Shown piece by piece: positions 26,251-37,832 of a DNA stretch of 64,000 nucleotides. Each line of letters begins with the position of its first letter. Position 1 is the stretch's first letter. The notes beneath the pieces were generated by a model, which made no database searches, was not told where the DNA came from, and was given only the letters and a program-made list of their open reading frames with translations. The position numbers and the translations under genes are program-made. The stretch covers positions 524,001-588,000 of the forward strand of contig NZ_CP102271.1 of assembly GCF_025148785.1 (NCBI RefSeq). The letters run 5' to 3'. Source of the stretch: Catenibacterium mitsuokai. Lineage in GTDB: Bacteria > Bacillota_I > Bacilli_A > Erysipelotrichales > Coprobacillaceae.

Positions 26251-27939
26251 ATGATGAATTACCAAAAGTACAAGAGATTTGAAACAGTGAGCTTGAAAGA
26301 CCGCACATGGCCAGATAAGACAATTGAAAAAGCTCCTATCTGGTGTTCAGTAGATTTACGTGATGGTAACCAGGCACTTGTGACACCAATGAATATTCAG
26401 GAAAAGGTCAGAATGTTCAAGTTATTAGTAGAACTTGGATTCAAGGAAATTGAAGTAGGTTTCCCATCTGCTTCACAGATTGAATATGATTTTCTAAGAC
26501 TATTGATTGAAGAAAACCTCATTCCTGATGATGTCACTGTTCAGGTATTAACTCAGTGCCGTGAACACCTTATCAAAAGAACATTTGAAGCCCTTGATGG
26601 ATTAGATCGTGCTATTGTGCATATTTATAACTCTACAAGTATTCTTCAAAGAGATGTTGTCTTCAACAAAGATAAAGATGAAATCAAGAAGATTGCGACA
26701 GACGGCTGTGCTCTTGTAAAGAAGTTATGTGATAATTTCAAAGGTCAAGTCATTCTTGAATATTCACCTGAAAGCTTCACTGGTACAGAAATGGATTATG
26801 CGGTAGAAGTAGTGGATGCAGTCTTAGATGTATGGGGAGCTTCTAAAGATAATAAAGTGATTGTCAACCTTCCTTCTACTGTAGAAATGGATACACCAAA
26901 TGTCTTTGCAGACCAGGTTGAATATGTATGTAGAAACCTAAAGGATCGTGAAAGAGTGATTCTTTCTGTTCATCCACATAATGATAGAGGATGTGGCGTA
27001 GCCGCTACAGAACTTGCATTAATGGCTGGGGCAGATCGAGTAGAAGGTACACTATTTGGAAATGGTGAAAGAACAGGTAATGTCGATATTGTCACTGTTG
27101 CGTTGAATATGTATACACATGGTGTCAATCCAGAACTTGACTTCTCACAAATGAATGATATCAAGCATGTTTATGAAGAATGTACAAAGATGGAAGTCAA
27201 TCCTCGTTCACCATATGCAGGTCAGCTAGTATTTACTGCTTTCTCTGGAAGCCATCAGGATGCGATTAATAAAGGTATTCATAAATATCATGAAAGACAT
27301 CAGAAGCAGTGGGAAGTACCTTACCTTCCAATTGATCCAGCTGATTTAAATAGACAATATGAACCGATTGTTCGTATTAACTCTCAGTCAGGTAAAGGCG
27401 GCGTGGCTTTCGTTATGGATACAGTCTTTGGTTATCATCTACCTAAAGCATTACAGGGTGATTTCGCAAAGATCGTACAGAATATTTCTGAAGCAGAAGG
27501 AGAAGTATCACCAGAAAGAATCTATGATACTTTCAGAAATGAATATATTGAAAATGAAGAACCATTCCAGTTCATATATCAGAAACTAACAGATATCTCA
27601 GAAGATACAGAAAACGAATATGAAAGAAAAGTAGAACTAACAATTCGTGATCATGGTGAAGAACGTACAATTGTTGGTTATGGTAATGGTCCAATTGATG
27701 CAGTTAAGAATGCCTTCAATGATAATGGCTACCATTATATTCACTTATTAGATTACTCAGAACATGCATTAACATCTGGTTCAAGTGCTAAAGCAGCAGC
27801 TTATGTACAGCTTAGAGCCAAAGGTACATCTATTATTGAATGGGGTGTAGGTGTTCATCCAAATATTACAACTGCCACTATTAAAGCGATTATTTCTGCT
27901 ATGAATAGAATACATAAAGATATGAGGGAGGCCGCTTAA
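26251..27939 (+). CDS. leuA: 2-isopropylmalate synthase
   Basis: First step of leucine synthesis: acetyl-CoA plus 2-oxoisovalerate to 2-isopropylmalate. 562 aa, of the long (alpha-IPMS type 2) class beginning NYQKYKRFETVSLKDRTWP. Catalytic SVDLRDGNQAL, HNDRGCG and FGNGERTGNVD are visible; the C-terminal part is the leucine-sensing LeuA dimer domain, so feedback inhibition adds to T-box control. Starts at 26251 or 26254, with AAAGGAGA upstream. Confidence 0.95.
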   Translation: MMNYQKYKRFETVSLKDRTWPDKTIEKAPIWCSVDLRDGNQALVTPMNIQEKVRMFKLLVELGFKEIEVGFPSASQIEYDFLRLLIEENLIPDDVTVQVLTQCREHLIKRTFEALDGLDRAIVHIYNSTSILQRDVVFNKDKDEIKKIATDGCALVKKLCDNFKGQVILEYSPESFTGTEMDYAVEVVDAVLDVWGASKDNKVIVNLPSTVEMDTPNVFADQVEYVCRNLKDRERVILSVHPHNDRGCGVAATELALMAGADRVEGTLFGNGERTGNVDIVTVALNMYTHGVNPELDFSQMNDIKHVYEECTKMEVNPRSPYAGQLVFTAFSGSHQDAINKGIHKYHERHQKQWEVPYLPIDPADLNRQYEPIVRINSQSGKGGVAFVMDTVFGYHLPKALQGDFAKIVQNISEAEGEVSPERIYDTFRNEYIENEEPFQFIYQKLTDISEDTENEYERKVELTIRDHGEERTIVGYGNGPIDAVKNAFNDNGYHYIHLLDYSEHALTSGSSAKAAAYVQLRAKGTSIIEWGVGVHPNITTATIKAIISAMNRIHKDMREAA

Positions 27940-28463
27940 TGGAAAGACTTGTCCTGTCTATTCTAGTTGATAATACAGCCGGCGTACTAAGCCGTGTCGC
28001 TGGATTATTCTCTAGAAGAGGCTACAACATTGATTCATTGACTGTTGGGGAAACAAATGATCCAACAGTCTCACGTATGACAGTATCTGCAAGAGGAGAA
28101 CCAGCCACTCTTGCACAGATTAAAAAGCAGTTAAGAAAGCTGGAAGATGTAATTGAAATATTTCCGTTAGATGATGACCATTCAGTCTATCGTGAATTGG
28201 TGCTTATTAAGGTAGAAGCAGACCACTCACAAAGACCTGATATTGTGTCAATTGTTAATATATTTAGAGCGCAGATTGTAGATGTTGCGCCAAATTCACT
28301 CGTTGTGGAAGTAACAGGTGATGAAAGTAAGATCAATGGTATTCTCACAATGTTAGATACGTTCAATATCACCGAGATCGTCCGTACTGGTATTGCTGGC
28401 ATCGGAAGAGGACTAGATGATTTTGATATAGAAAAGATGAAAGCTAAGAAAAATAGGGGGTAA
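27939..28463 (+). CDS. ilvN: Acetolactate synthase small (regulatory) subunit
   Basis: 174-aa ACT-domain regulatory subunit giving valine feedback control to IlvB. SILVDNTAGVLSRVAGLFSRRGYN is the typical ACT start. Its ATG overlaps the leuA stop. Unusually it lies seven genes away from its catalytic partner ilvB, at the other end of the operon. Confidence 0.94.
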   Translation: MERLVLSILVDNTAGVLSRVAGLFSRRGYNIDSLTVGETNDPTVSRMTVSARGEPATLAQIKKQLRKLEDVIEIFPLDDDHSVYRELVLIKVEADHSQRPDIVSIVNIFRAQIVDVAPNSLVVEVTGDESKINGILTMLDTFNITEIVRTGIAGIGRGLDDFDIEKMKAKKNRG

Positions 28464-29486
<1,023 letters not shown>

Positions 29487-29494
29487 TCACTAAG

Positions 29495-29550
29495 CAACAC
29501 ACACTTTGTGTGTTGTAAAGAGGAAGTACTTCGGTACTTTCTCGTTACAA
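29495..29550 (+). repeat. Tandem stem-loops between ilvC and leuC
   Basis: First hairpin: CAACACAC/GTGTGTTG at 29495-29515. Second: 29513-29550, a 17-bp stem with one mismatch and one G-T pair closed by a UUCG tetraloop. Neither is followed by a T-run, so neither is a normal terminator. They share the TTG at 29513-29515 and could be alternative folds. Confidence 0.7.
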
Positions 29551-29583
29551 CATTCAAAAATAACTTGAGGAGGATTATATATA

Positions 29584-30861
29584 ATGGGAATGACAATGAC
29601 GCAGAAGATCTTAGCTGATCATGCGGGAGTAAAAGAAGTTCATGCAGGTGAATTAATTGAAGCAAATGTAGATATTGTAATGGCAAATGATATTACAGGA
29701 CCTATGGCTTTACCAATCTTTAAGAAAATGGCTGATAAGGTCTTCGATAAAGATAAGGTTGTCTTAGTGCCAGATCACTTTACACCTAATAAAGATATTA
29801 AATCTGCAGAGAACTCTAAAGCAATCAGAGAATTCTCTCGTGAGCAGGGATTAACACATCATATGGAACAGGGTAAATGTGGTGTAGAACATGCTATCTT
29901 ACCTGAAAGCGGCATTGTTGTGGCAGGAGATGCTGTCATTGGTGCAGACTCACATACTTGTACTTATGGGGCTATTGGTGCTTTCTCTACAGGTGTAGGA
30001 ACAACTGATATTGCGACAGGTATGGCAACTGGACAGTTATGGTTCAAGGTACCTTCAGCCATTAAATTTAATCTTCATGGTAAACTACCAAAATACGTAT
30101 CTGGTAAGGATGTTATTTTACATATTATTGGACGTATTGGTGTAGATGGTGCTTTATATAAATCAATGGAATTTACGGGTGAGGGTGTTAAAGAATTATC
30201 TATGGCAGATCGTTTCACTATTTGTAATATGGCTATTGAAGCAGGAGCTAAGAACGGTATCTTCCCTGTTGATGAAGCCGCTATTGAATACTTAGATAAA
30301 CATGCTAAACGTGACTATAAGATCTATGAAGCAGATAAAGACGCAGAATATGAAGAAATAGTAGATGTAGACTTATCTGCTATTAGACCAACTGTTGCTT
30401 TCCCTCATCTTCCAGGTAATGCGAAGACAGTGGATGAGATTGAAGCAATGGATAAGATCTATATTGATCAGGTTGTTATTGGATCATGTACAAATGGTCG
30501 TATGGAAGACTTAAGAAAAGCAGCCGCTATCCTTAAAGGTAAGAAAGTCGCTGATAATGTGAGAGTGATGGTTGTACCAGCAACTCAGAAGATTTACTTA
30601 CAGTGTATCCTAGAAGGTATTCTAGAAACATTTGTAGAAGCAGGATGTGCTGTCAATACACCAAGCTGTGGTCCATGTATGGGTGGTCATATGGGTGTAC
30701 TTGCGAAAGGTGAAAAGTGTGTTTCTACAACAAATAGAAACTTCGTTGGACGTATGGGTGATGTAGAATCATTAATTTATCTTGCGTCTCCTGAAACAGC
30801 AGCTGCAAGTGCGATTGCAGGTTATATCGCAAATCCAGAAAAATTCGGAGGTAATAACTAA
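29584..30861 (+). CDS. leuC: 3-isopropylmalate dehydratase large subunit
   Basis: 425-aa aconitase-family subunit of the short (archaeal/HacA-like) type. Fe-S cysteines are in [13 protein letters not shown] and [11 protein letters not shown]. Works with LeuD to isomerise isopropylmalate. GAGGAGG lies 10 bases before the ATG. Confidence 0.95.
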   Translation: MGMTMTQKILADHAGVKEVHAGELIEANVDIVMANDITGPMALPIFKKMADKVFDKDKVVLVPDHFTPNKDIKSAENSKAIREFSREQGLTHHMEQGKCGVEHAILPESGIVVAGDAVIGADSHTCTYGAIGAFSTGVGTTDIATGMATGQLWFKVPSAIKFNLHGKLPKYVSGKDVILHIIGRIGVDGALYKSMEFTGEGVKELSMADRFTICNMAIEAGAKNGIFPVDEAAIEYLDKHAKRDYKIYEADKDAEYEEIVDVDLSAIRPTVAFPHLPGNAKTVDEIEAMDKIYIDQVVIGSCTNGRMEDLRKAAAILKGKKVADNVRVMVVPATQKIYLQCILEGILETFVEAGCAVNTPSCGPCMGGHMGVLAKGEKCVSTTNRNFVGRMGDVESLIYLASPETAAASAIAGYIANPEKFGGNN

Positions 30862-31352
30862 TGGAAGCTAAAGGTAGAGTATTTAAATATGGTGATAACG
30901 TTGATACAGACGTTATTATTCCAGCAAGATATCTTAATTCATTTGATGCCAAAGAATTAGCGAGTCACGCTATGGTGGACTTAGATCCTACATTTGTAGA
31001 AAGAGTCCAGCCTGGTGATATTATTGTCGCAAAGAAGAACTTTGGCTGTGGTTCATCAAGAGAACATGCCCCTCTTGCATTAAAGACAGCAGGTGTTTCA
31101 TGTGTTATCGCAAAAAGCTTTGCACGTATCTTCTATCGTAACTCTATTAATATCGGTTTTGCGATTCTTGAATGTCCAGAAGCCGTAGATGGTATTGATG
31201 ATGGCGATGAAGTAAAAGTAGATTATGAAACAGGTAAGATTTATAACTTAACTAAGAATACAGAATATCAGGGTCAGCCTTTCCCACCATTCATGCAGAA
31301 GATTATTGAACAGGGTGGTCTTGTAAACTATGTCAATAATAAGAAAGGATAG
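30861..31352 (+). CDS. leuD: 3-isopropylmalate dehydratase small subunit
   Basis: 163-aa swivelling-domain subunit. [18 protein letters not shown] and [16 protein letters not shown] are the family motifs; the short length matches the short LeuC. One-base overlap with leuC. Confidence 0.95.
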   Translation: MEAKGRVFKYGDNVDTDVIIPARYLNSFDAKELASHAMVDLDPTFVERVQPGDIIVAKKNFGCGSSREHAPLALKTAGVSCVIAKSFARIFYRNSINIGFAILECPEAVDGIDDGDEVKVDYETGKIYNLTKNTEYQGQPFPPFMQKIIEQGGLVNYVNNKKG

Positions 31353-31357
31353 AGGAT

Positions 31358-32440
31358 ATGGAAAAGAATATTGCGGTTATTAAAGGTGATGGAATCGGTC
31401 CTGAAATTGTGAATGAAGCAATTAAGGTACTTGATGCCATCGCAAAGAAATATAATCATACATTCAATTACAAGAATATCCTCATGGGAGGCTGTTCTAT
31501 TGATGCTTATGGAGTCCCATTAACTGATGAGGCATTAGAAGTCGCAAAAAACAGCGATGCTGTATTATTAGGTTCTATTGGAGGAGATACAAATACATCT
31601 CCATGGTATAAATTAGATCCTGCATTAAGACCGGAAGCAGGATTATTAAAGATTAGAAAAGAATTAGGATTATTCGCAAATCTTAGACCTGCTTATTTAT
31701 ATAAAGAACTTGCAGGTGCATGTCCTTTAAAGGAAAGTACTTCTGCAGCAGGTTTTGATATGATTATCGTAAGAGAACTTACTGGTGGCTTATATTTTGG
31801 TGAAAGAAATACAAAAGAAATCAACGGCGAATTAGTAGCTCATGATAATCTTGTTTATTCAGAACATGAAATTAGACGTATCGCACAAAGAGGATTTGAA
31901 ATTGCGATGAAACGTGATAAGAAGCTTACAAGTGTTGATAAAGCAAATGTCTTAGATACATCACGTTTATGGCGCAAGATTGTGAATGAAGTGGCTCAGG
32001 ATTTTCCTGAAGTCAAAGTAGAACATATGCTTGTAGATAACTGTGCGATGCAGTTAGTCAAAGATCCAGCACAGTTTGATGTTGTCCTCACTGAGAATAT
32101 GTTTGGGGATATTTTAAGTGATGAAGCCTCTATGGTGACTGGTTCTATTGGAATGTTATCAAGTGCTTCACTTCGTGAAGATCATTTAGGTATGTACGAA
32201 CCAAGCCATGGCAGTGCACCAGATATTGCAGGACAAAATATTGCGAATCCACTCGCTACTATCTTAAGTGCCGCTATGATGCTACGTTATTCATTTGATA
32301 TGGATGAAGAAGCAGCATGTATTGAAAAAGCAGTAGAAAAGGTTCTTGCGGACAATATCCGTACAGTTGATATTTATAAAGAAGGAATGACAAAAGTATC
32401 TACATCACAGATGGGTGATGCTGTGGTAGAAAGACTTTAG
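31358..32440 (+). CDS. leuB: 3-isopropylmalate dehydrogenase
   Basis: 360-aa NAD-dependent enzyme yielding 2-oxoisocaproate. [41 protein letters not shown] and [18 protein letters not shown] are diagnostic. GGATAGAGG is the likely binding site. Confidence 0.96.
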   Translation: MEKNIAVIKGDGIGPEIVNEAIKVLDAIAKKYNHTFNYKNILMGGCSIDAYGVPLTDEALEVAKNSDAVLLGSIGGDTNTSPWYKLDPALRPEAGLLKIRKELGLFANLRPAYLYKELAGACPLKESTSAAGFDMIIVRELTGGLYFGERNTKEINGELVAHDNLVYSEHEIRRIAQRGFEIAMKRDKKLTSVDKANVLDTSRLWRKIVNEVAQDFPEVKVEHMLVDNCAMQLVKDPAQFDVVLTENMFGDILSDEASMVTGSIGMLSSASLREDHLGMYEPSHGSAPDIAGQNIANPLATILSAAMMLRYSFDMDEEAACIEKAVEKVLADNIRTVDIYKEGMTKVSTSQMGDAVVERL

Positions 32441-32449
32441 GAGGGTAAT

Positions 32450-34123
32450 ATGAGAAGTGATAATGTAAAAAAGGGAGTAGAACGTGCACCTCATCGTTCA
32501 CTCTTTAATGCCTTAGGCATGACAGAAGAAGAGTTAGAAAGACCTCTAATCGGGGTAGTTTGTTCCTATAATGAAATCGTTCCTGGTCATATGAATCTAG
32601 ATAAGATCAGTGAAGCAGTTAAGAAAGGTGTTTATTTAGCTGGTGGTGTACCAGTTGAAGTACCTGCCATTGCGGTATGTGATGGTATTGCGATGAACCA
32701 TACAGGTATGAAATATTCACTTGTTACTAGAGAATTAATCGCAGATAGTACAGAATGTCTTGCAACAGCCCATCAGTTTGATGGTCTTGTCATGATTCCT
32801 AACTGTGATAAGAACGTACCAGGCTTATTAATGGCAGCCGCTCGTTTAAATATTCCAACTATCTTTGTATCAGGTGGTCCAATGCTTGCAGGTAAGAAAT
32901 TAAATGGTAAGAAGACTTGTCTTTCTTCACTATTTGAAGCAGTCGGTCAATATAATGCTGGTACTTTAGATGCTGCACATCTAGAAGAGTTTGAAGAAAA
33001 AGCATGTCCAACATGTGGTTCATGTTCAGGTATGTATACTGCAAACTCTATGAACTGTTTAACTGAAGCACTCGGTATGGGTCTTCGTGGTAATGGGACT
33101 ATTCCAGCTGTTTATTCAGCACGTATTAGACTTGCAAAACATGCTGGTATGAAAATCATGGAATTAGTAGAAAAGAACATCAAACCAAGAGATATCATGA
33201 CTCCAGCTGCATTCAAGAATGCAATGACAGTAGACATGGCTTTAGGATGTTCTACAAACTCAATGCTTCATTTACCAGCTATCGCACATGAAGCAGGTGT
33301 TGATTTAAATCTTGAAATTGCGAATGAAATTTCTAAATATACACCAAACCTTTGTCACTTAGCACCAGCAGGTTCTACATTTATGGAAGACCTAGATGAT
33401 GCAGGTGGCGTATACGCAGTCATGAATGAACTTGATTCTTTAGGTATCTTAGATACAACAGGTATTACATGTACTGGTAAGACTATTAAAGAAAATATTT
33501 CAGGATGTGTGAACTTAGATCCAGAAATCATCCGTCCTGTTGATAACCCTTATATGAAAACAGGTGGTATTGCGGTATTAAAGGGTAATATTGCACCTGA
33601 TAGCTGTGTCGTTAAAGCAGCTGCAGTAGCTCCTGAAATGATGACACATACTGGACCAGCTAGAGTATTTGATAGTGAAGATGATGCAATCAAGGCAATC
33701 CGTGCTGGTAAGATTGTGAAAGGTGATGTTGTTGTTATTCGTTATGAAGGTCCTAAAGGTGGTCCTGGTATGAGAGAAATGTTATCTCCTACAAGTGAAA
33801 TTGCTGGTATGGGTCTTGATAAAGATGTTGCATTAATTACTGATGGTCGTTTCTCAGGTGCTACTAGAGGGGCTTCTATTGGACATGTGTCTCCTGAAGC
33901 AGCAGTAGGTGGACCTATCGCTTTAATTGAAGAAGGAGATATGATTTCTATCGATATTCCAAATAATAAGATCAATGTTGCCGTAGATGATGAAACATTA
34001 GAAGCACGTCGTGCTAAATGGCAGCCAAGAGAACCTCGTATCACTACAGGTTACTTAAGACGTTATGCAGCACAGGTAACAAGTGCCAATACTGGTGCTG
34101 TATTACAGCCAAACGATAAGTAA
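32450..34123 (+). CDS. ilvD: Dihydroxy-acid dehydratase
   Basis: 557-aa Fe-S dehydratase of the valine/isoleucine pathway. Cluster and metal motifs are [32 protein letters not shown] and [11 protein letters not shown]. Nine bases after leuB with GGAGG. Confidence 0.96.
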   Translation: MRSDNVKKGVERAPHRSLFNALGMTEEELERPLIGVVCSYNEIVPGHMNLDKISEAVKKGVYLAGGVPVEVPAIAVCDGIAMNHTGMKYSLVTRELIADSTECLATAHQFDGLVMIPNCDKNVPGLLMAAARLNIPTIFVSGGPMLAGKKLNGKKTCLSSLFEAVGQYNAGTLDAAHLEEFEEKACPTCGSCSGMYTANSMNCLTEALGMGLRGNGTIPAVYSARIRLAKHAGMKIMELVEKNIKPRDIMTPAAFKNAMTVDMALGCSTNSMLHLPAIAHEAGVDLNLEIANEISKYTPNLCHLAPAGSTFMEDLDDAGGVYAVMNELDSLGILDTTGITCTGKTIKENISGCVNLDPEIIRPVDNPYMKTGGIAVLKGNIAPDSCVVKAAAVAPEMMTHTGPARVFDSEDDAIKAIRAGKIVKGDVVVIRYEGPKGGPGMREMLSPTSEIAGMGLDKDVALITDGRFSGATRGASIGHVSPEAAVGGPIALIEEGDMISIDIPNNKINVAVDDETLEARRAKWQPREPRITTGYLRRYAAQVTSANTGAVLQPNDK

Positions 34124-34139
34124 AGGGGGAAATCCAAAA

Positions 34140-35816
34140 ATGTTAATGAAAGGATCGGACATTGTAGTAGAAAGCCTTCTTGAACAGGGCGTTGATACTA
34201 TCTTTGGCTATCCAGGAGGGGCAATCCTAGAAGTCTATGATAGTTTATATAAATATCAGGATAAGATTCATCATGTCCTTACATCTCATGAACAGGGGGC
34301 GTCTCATGCAGCTGATGGTTATGCACGTGCCACTGGTAAAGTGGGTGTCTGTATGGCAACAAGTGGACCAGGTGCCACTAACCTTGTCACAGGTATTGCG
34401 ACAGCCATGATGGATTCTATTCCTTTAGTTGCTTTAACTGCCAACGTAGGTGTTAATGCCTTAGGTAAAGATGCCTTCCAGGAAATTGATATCAAGGGTG
34501 TGACTATCCCTATTACTAAACATAACTTTATTTGTAAATCACCAGAAGAATTGGCTCCTACTATTCGTAAAGCATTCCAGATTGCGAAAGAAGGTCGTCC
34601 AGGTCCAGTATTAGTCGATATGACTAAGAATGCGACTGTAGGTTCATGTGAATATACTAAAAAGGTACCAGAGACCATTGGCAGCCGTAATTATACATTC
34701 CCTACATCTTCAATTAAGAAGGCAGTAGAAATGATTGAAGCATCAGAAAAGCCATTTGTATTTGTCGGTGGTGGATGTATTGCTTCTCAGGCTAGTGCAG
34801 CTTTAAAAGAATTAGTAGAAAAAATTGATGCACCAGTTACTGATACATTAATGGGTAAAGGGGCTTATGATGGCACTAATCCACGTTATGCAGGAATGCT
34901 TGGTATGCATGGGACTAAAGCAAGTAATATTGGTGTATCAGAATGTGACTTATTGATTGCGATTGGTGTACGTTTCAGTGACCGTATTACTGGTAATGTG
35001 GATACATTTGCGAAGAATGCGAAGATTATTCATATTGATGTCGATGATGCAGAAATCGATAAGAATGTGCCTGCTGATTTAGGTATTGTCGGAGATGCAA
35101 AAGATGTTATTGAAGCTATTAATTTAACTTTAACACAACAGAACCATCCAGTATGGATGAAAGAAATACGTACATTAAAGGATCGTTATCCTTTAACATA
35201 TGATCAGTCTAGATTAACTGGTCCATATGTTATTGAACAGATTGATAACTTCACTGATTCTCAGGCTATTATTACAACTGAAGTAGGTCAGAACCAGATG
35301 TGGGCAGCTCAGTATTATCACTATAGACGTCCTAGACAGTTCTTAAGTTCTGGTGGACTTGGTACTATGGGTTATGGACTAGGTGCTGCAATAGGAGCTA
35401 AATATGGCTGTCCTAATCAGTTAGTATTCAATATTGCAGGTGATGGATGTTTCCGTATGAACCTCAATGAATTAGCCACTGCATCACGTTACAATGTCCC
35501 AATCATTGAAGTAGTACTTAATAACCATGTACTTGGAATGGTAAGACAGTGGCAGACATTATTCTATGGTGAACGCTATAGTGCAACAGTACTTCATGAT
35601 AAGGTAGACTTCTGTAAGGTAGCAGAAGGATTAGGTTGTAAAGCCATCCGTGTCACTAAGAAAGAAGAAGTGATGCCTGCTTTACAGGAAGCAGTGGATT
35701 ATCATGGTCCAGTTGTAATCGAATGTATTATTGATGATGATGACAAGGTATTCCCAATGGTTGCGCCAGGAAGCTCTATTGCGGAAGTATTTGATGAAGC
35801 AGATATTAATAAGTAA
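34140..35816 (+). CDS. ilvB: Acetolactate synthase large subunit
   Basis: 558-aa TPP enzyme making acetolactate. GYPGGAILEVYDSLY, SGPGATNLVTGIATA and the TPP motif GDGCFRMNLNEL are present. ATG 34140 is chosen because AAAGGGGGAAA precedes it; the longer frame from 34083 overlaps ilvD. It is the last gene of the operon. Its terminator was duplicated and split by an IS4-type element. No ilvA or ilvE is present. Confidence 0.95.
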   Translation: MLMKGSDIVVESLLEQGVDTIFGYPGGAILEVYDSLYKYQDKIHHVLTSHEQGASHAADGYARATGKVGVCMATSGPGATNLVTGIATAMMDSIPLVALTANVGVNALGKDAFQEIDIKGVTIPITKHNFICKSPEELAPTIRKAFQIAKEGRPGPVLVDMTKNATVGSCEYTKKVPETIGSRNYTFPTSSIKKAVEMIEASEKPFVFVGGGCIASQASAALKELVEKIDAPVTDTLMGKGAYDGTNPRYAGMLGMHGTKASNIGVSECDLLIAIGVRFSDRITGNVDTFAKNAKIIHIDVDDAEIDKNVPADLGIVGDAKDVIEAINLTLTQQNHPVWMKEIRTLKDRYPLTYDQSRLTGPYVIEQIDNFTDSQAIITTEVGQNQMWAAQYYHYRRPRQFLSSGGLGTMGYGLGAAIGAKYGCPNQLVFNIAGDGCFRMNLNELATASRYNVPIIEVVLNNHVLGMVRQWQTLFYGERYSATVLHDKVDFCKVAEGLGCKAIRVTKKEEVMPALQEAVDYHGPVVIECIIDDDDKVFPMVAPGSSIAEVFDEADINK

Positions 35817-35823
35817 TTAAAAA

Positions 35824-35844
35824 GGCTTGAAATAAAATCAAGCC
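35824..35844. repeat. 21-bp target duplication, left copy (IS copy 1)
   Basis: GGCTTGAAATAAAATCAAGC plus one C; identical to 37806-37826. It is itself the stem-loop of the original ilvB terminator. Confidence 0.9.
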
Positions 35845-35998
35845 CAATGGAGTCAACTTAAGAAGTCGGCTCTTTTTTATTGCTATTTTTCCTATTATAA
35901 GTGTATATTTATGGTGTTGTAGTTAAGAATAAAAGATTGCATATGTTTATATAAAGCCATAAATATAGTATAATGTAGTTAAGAAAGAAGGCGATTAT

Positions 35999-36199
35999 AT
36001 GTTTGTTAGAGCTGTAAAAAATAATAAAGGTAAGAAAAATACCTACTTCTGCTCACTTGTTGAGTCATATCGTGACGAATCCGGTGTCCCTAAACACCGT
36101 GTCCTTATCAACTTTGGACAGGTTGATGAGGAAGCTGTCCCTTATTTAAAGGCTGCTTTCGCTAAAAAGAAGCCTCGTCTTGTTTATGATGATGAATGA
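35999..36199 (+). CDS. IS4-type element ORF1
   Basis: 66-aa basic protein resembling the N-terminal segment of IS1634-like transposases (YFCSLVESYRD, RVLINFGQVDEE). It lies directly before and overlaps the transposase frame (+1 relative). Identical in both copies, so the split is a stable property of the element. TATAAT lies at about 35969. Possible DNA-binding part of the transposase; role inferred. Confidence 0.7.
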   Translation: MFVRAVKNNKGKKNTYFCSLVESYRDESGVPKHRVLINFGQVDEEAVPYLKAAFAKKKPRLVYDDE

Positions 36200-37625
36200 T
36201 GTAGTTAAGTCTTCTGAACTATCTGAACTTTTCTTTGACTTCAATACTTTAATACATTCTACCAGGGTCAATGAACTCTGCAGAAAGAAAAAGTGCGATT
36301 TCACTCGCAGCAGAAACATGAACTTCTATTCTATTATCTACTATTTCATTTTCAGAAACAGAACTACCACTAATGCTGAGCTTACACATTTCTACTCTTC
36401 TATAGACAGATTTGAAAAGAGAATCAGTAAGCAGGCACTGAATAAAGCTATAAGAAAGCTCAACCCTAATGTCTTCACATATCTTATTAATCAGTTCGCA
36501 TCTATCTATTATTCAACTTCACTTCCTAAAAAATACCGAGATCATCTTCTTATTGCAGAAGACGGTACCTATATGGAGATTCCTTATAATATGCTTAATA
36601 TCAATGAATTTCAGTTCGCGCTTGGATGTCATGTACGTAATATGTTTGATGTAAAGAAGGTCCAGTCAAAGGCAGGAGGGCTATATGATGTTACCAATGG
36701 ATTATTTATAGACTTTTCATTGAGACAGGCTCCCTATTCTGAGACGCCTCTAGCCTTTGCACATCTCTACAGGACAAGGGAGATGCTGGAAAATCAAAAA
36801 GTCATCTATCTGGCTGACAGATATTATGGATCTGCTGAAATCATATCTCACCTGGAAGACCTAAGATACAGTTATGTCATCAGAGGGAAATCAAACTTCT
36901 ATAAGAAGCAGGTTGCGGGCATGGAATCAGATGATGAATGGATTGAAGTTGAAGTTGATGAAAAATGGCTTAAAAGATTTCGATTTTCTCCAGAAGCCAA
37001 GAAACTGAGAAAAGAAAATCCAACCCTTAAGATCAGGGTCATTAAAAGAGAGTATCGATATACTGATAATAAGAATAAGGAGCACTGTGAAAACCTGATA
37101 TATTTTACTAATCTTAGTAGCGAAAGCTTTACAACTGATGAAATCATGGAAATCTACTCAAGAAGATGGGATATAGAGGTTTCGTATAAGACAATGAAGA
37201 CAACACAGGAAGTTGAGAGACATATAAGCAGTGATGGAGATGTTGCAAGAAATGATATATATGCCAAGGTTCTGTTTCATAATATAGCCGGTGTTATAAG
37301 AAAGGAAATGAATCAGGAATTAAAGAATAGACATGTACCAGATACTAAAGAATGCGTAACGAACATAACGCAGCTGCACTCTATTATTCATGAAACGAAT
37401 TTCCTGTACTGCTTTATGTTTGGATTGAAGGAAAGAATCAAAGAAAAGATAGATAATATCACGAAGCATCTAAACAAAATAAAAGTACCTGTCCGTCCAA
37501 ACAGGCACTTCCAACGCTGGGGTAGAATCATGAAGAGTCCGCCATCATATCGCTTTAGACTTGATGGAAGGAACAATCCGAAATACAGACGACACCAGTC
37601 TGTTCTCATGACCGTAGCCCCGTAG
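36186..37625 (+). CDS. IS4-type DDE transposase, copy 1
   Basis: 479-aa transposase. Catalytic Asp regions LIAEDGTYMEI and YLADRYYGSAE, and the exact IS4 YREK signature Y-x2-R-x3-E-x6-K in YSRRWDIEVSYKTMK. Starts at one of three consecutive ATGs (36186-36194) overlapping the ORF1 stop, without a clear Shine-Dalgarno; coupling to ORF1 is likely. Intact and identical to copy 2. Confidence 0.88.
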   Translation: MMMNDVVKSSELSELFFDFNTLIHSTRVNELCRKKKCDFTRSRNMNFYSIIYYFIFRNRTTTNAELTHFYSSIDRFEKRISKQALNKAIRKLNPNVFTYLINQFASIYYSTSLPKKYRDHLLIAEDGTYMEIPYNMLNINEFQFALGCHVRNMFDVKKVQSKAGGLYDVTNGLFIDFSLRQAPYSETPLAFAHLYRTREMLENQKVIYLADRYYGSAEIISHLEDLRYSYVIRGKSNFYKKQVAGMESDDEWIEVEVDEKWLKRFRFSPEAKKLRKENPTLKIRVIKREYRYTDNKNKEHCENLIYFTNLSSESFTTDEIMEIYSRRWDIEVSYKTMKTTQEVERHISSDGDVARNDIYAKVLFHNIAGVIRKEMNQELKNRHVPDTKECVTNITQLHSIIHETNFLYCFMFGLKERIKEKIDNITKHLNKIKVPVRPNRHFQRWGRIMKSPPSYRFRLDGRNNPKYRRHQSVLMTVAP

Positions 37626-37805
37626 TTAAGAATATACATATATATTCTAACACACAATTTTTAAAAATGGGCTGATTTTTTATGGGGATTTATGCGCTTT
37701 TTTTGGAAGTTGAAATCCAAACTCAAATTAATCCTCACATTTTTCTATAAAACTAAAAAAAGCATCAACTTAGTGGATGTCTAAATCCTTAAGTTGATGC
37801 CATTG

Positions 37806-37826
37806 GGCTTGAAATAAAATCAAGCC
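37806..37826. repeat. 21-bp target duplication, right copy (IS copy 1)
   Basis: Identical to 35824-35844; here the T-run of the original terminator follows. Confidence 0.9.
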
Positions 37827-37832
37827 TTTTTT
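37806..37832. terminator. Original ilvB / histidine-kinase terminator
   Basis: GGCTTGA, loop, TCAAGCC, T6. Before insertion this served both ilvB (plus) and the kinase (minus), whose TGA stop lies within it. Confidence 0.75.

Larger units (their letters stand above)
35845..37805 (+). mobile_element. IS4-type insertion sequence, copy 1 (1961 bp)
   Basis: Ends are imperfect inverted repeats: CAATGGAGTCAACTTAAG on the left, CAATGGCATCAACTTAAG (reverse complement) on the right, 16 of 18 matching. It is flanked by a 21-bp direct repeat. Contains two overlapping ORFs. The left end can fold as GAGTCAACTT/AAGTCGGCTC followed by T6, and the right end, read inward, as GCATCAACTTA/TAAGTTGATGC followed by T7, so both ends carry terminators that stop transcription entering the element. 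A second copy of the same length is at 44124-46084. Confidence 0.93.

Noticed and set aside
29495-29550. Hairpins between ilvC and leuC as a terminator
   Set aside because: No T-run on the plus strand and the operon continues.
36180-36199. Programmed -1 frameshift joining ORF1 and the transposase
   Set aside because: The transposase is in the +1 frame and no slippery heptamer is seen; overlapping ATGs fit reinitiation better.
37388-37657. 89-codon frame antisense to the IS4-type transposase, also present in copy 2 at 44272-44541
   Set aside because: Shadow of the transposase on the opposite strand, repeated only because the element is repeated.
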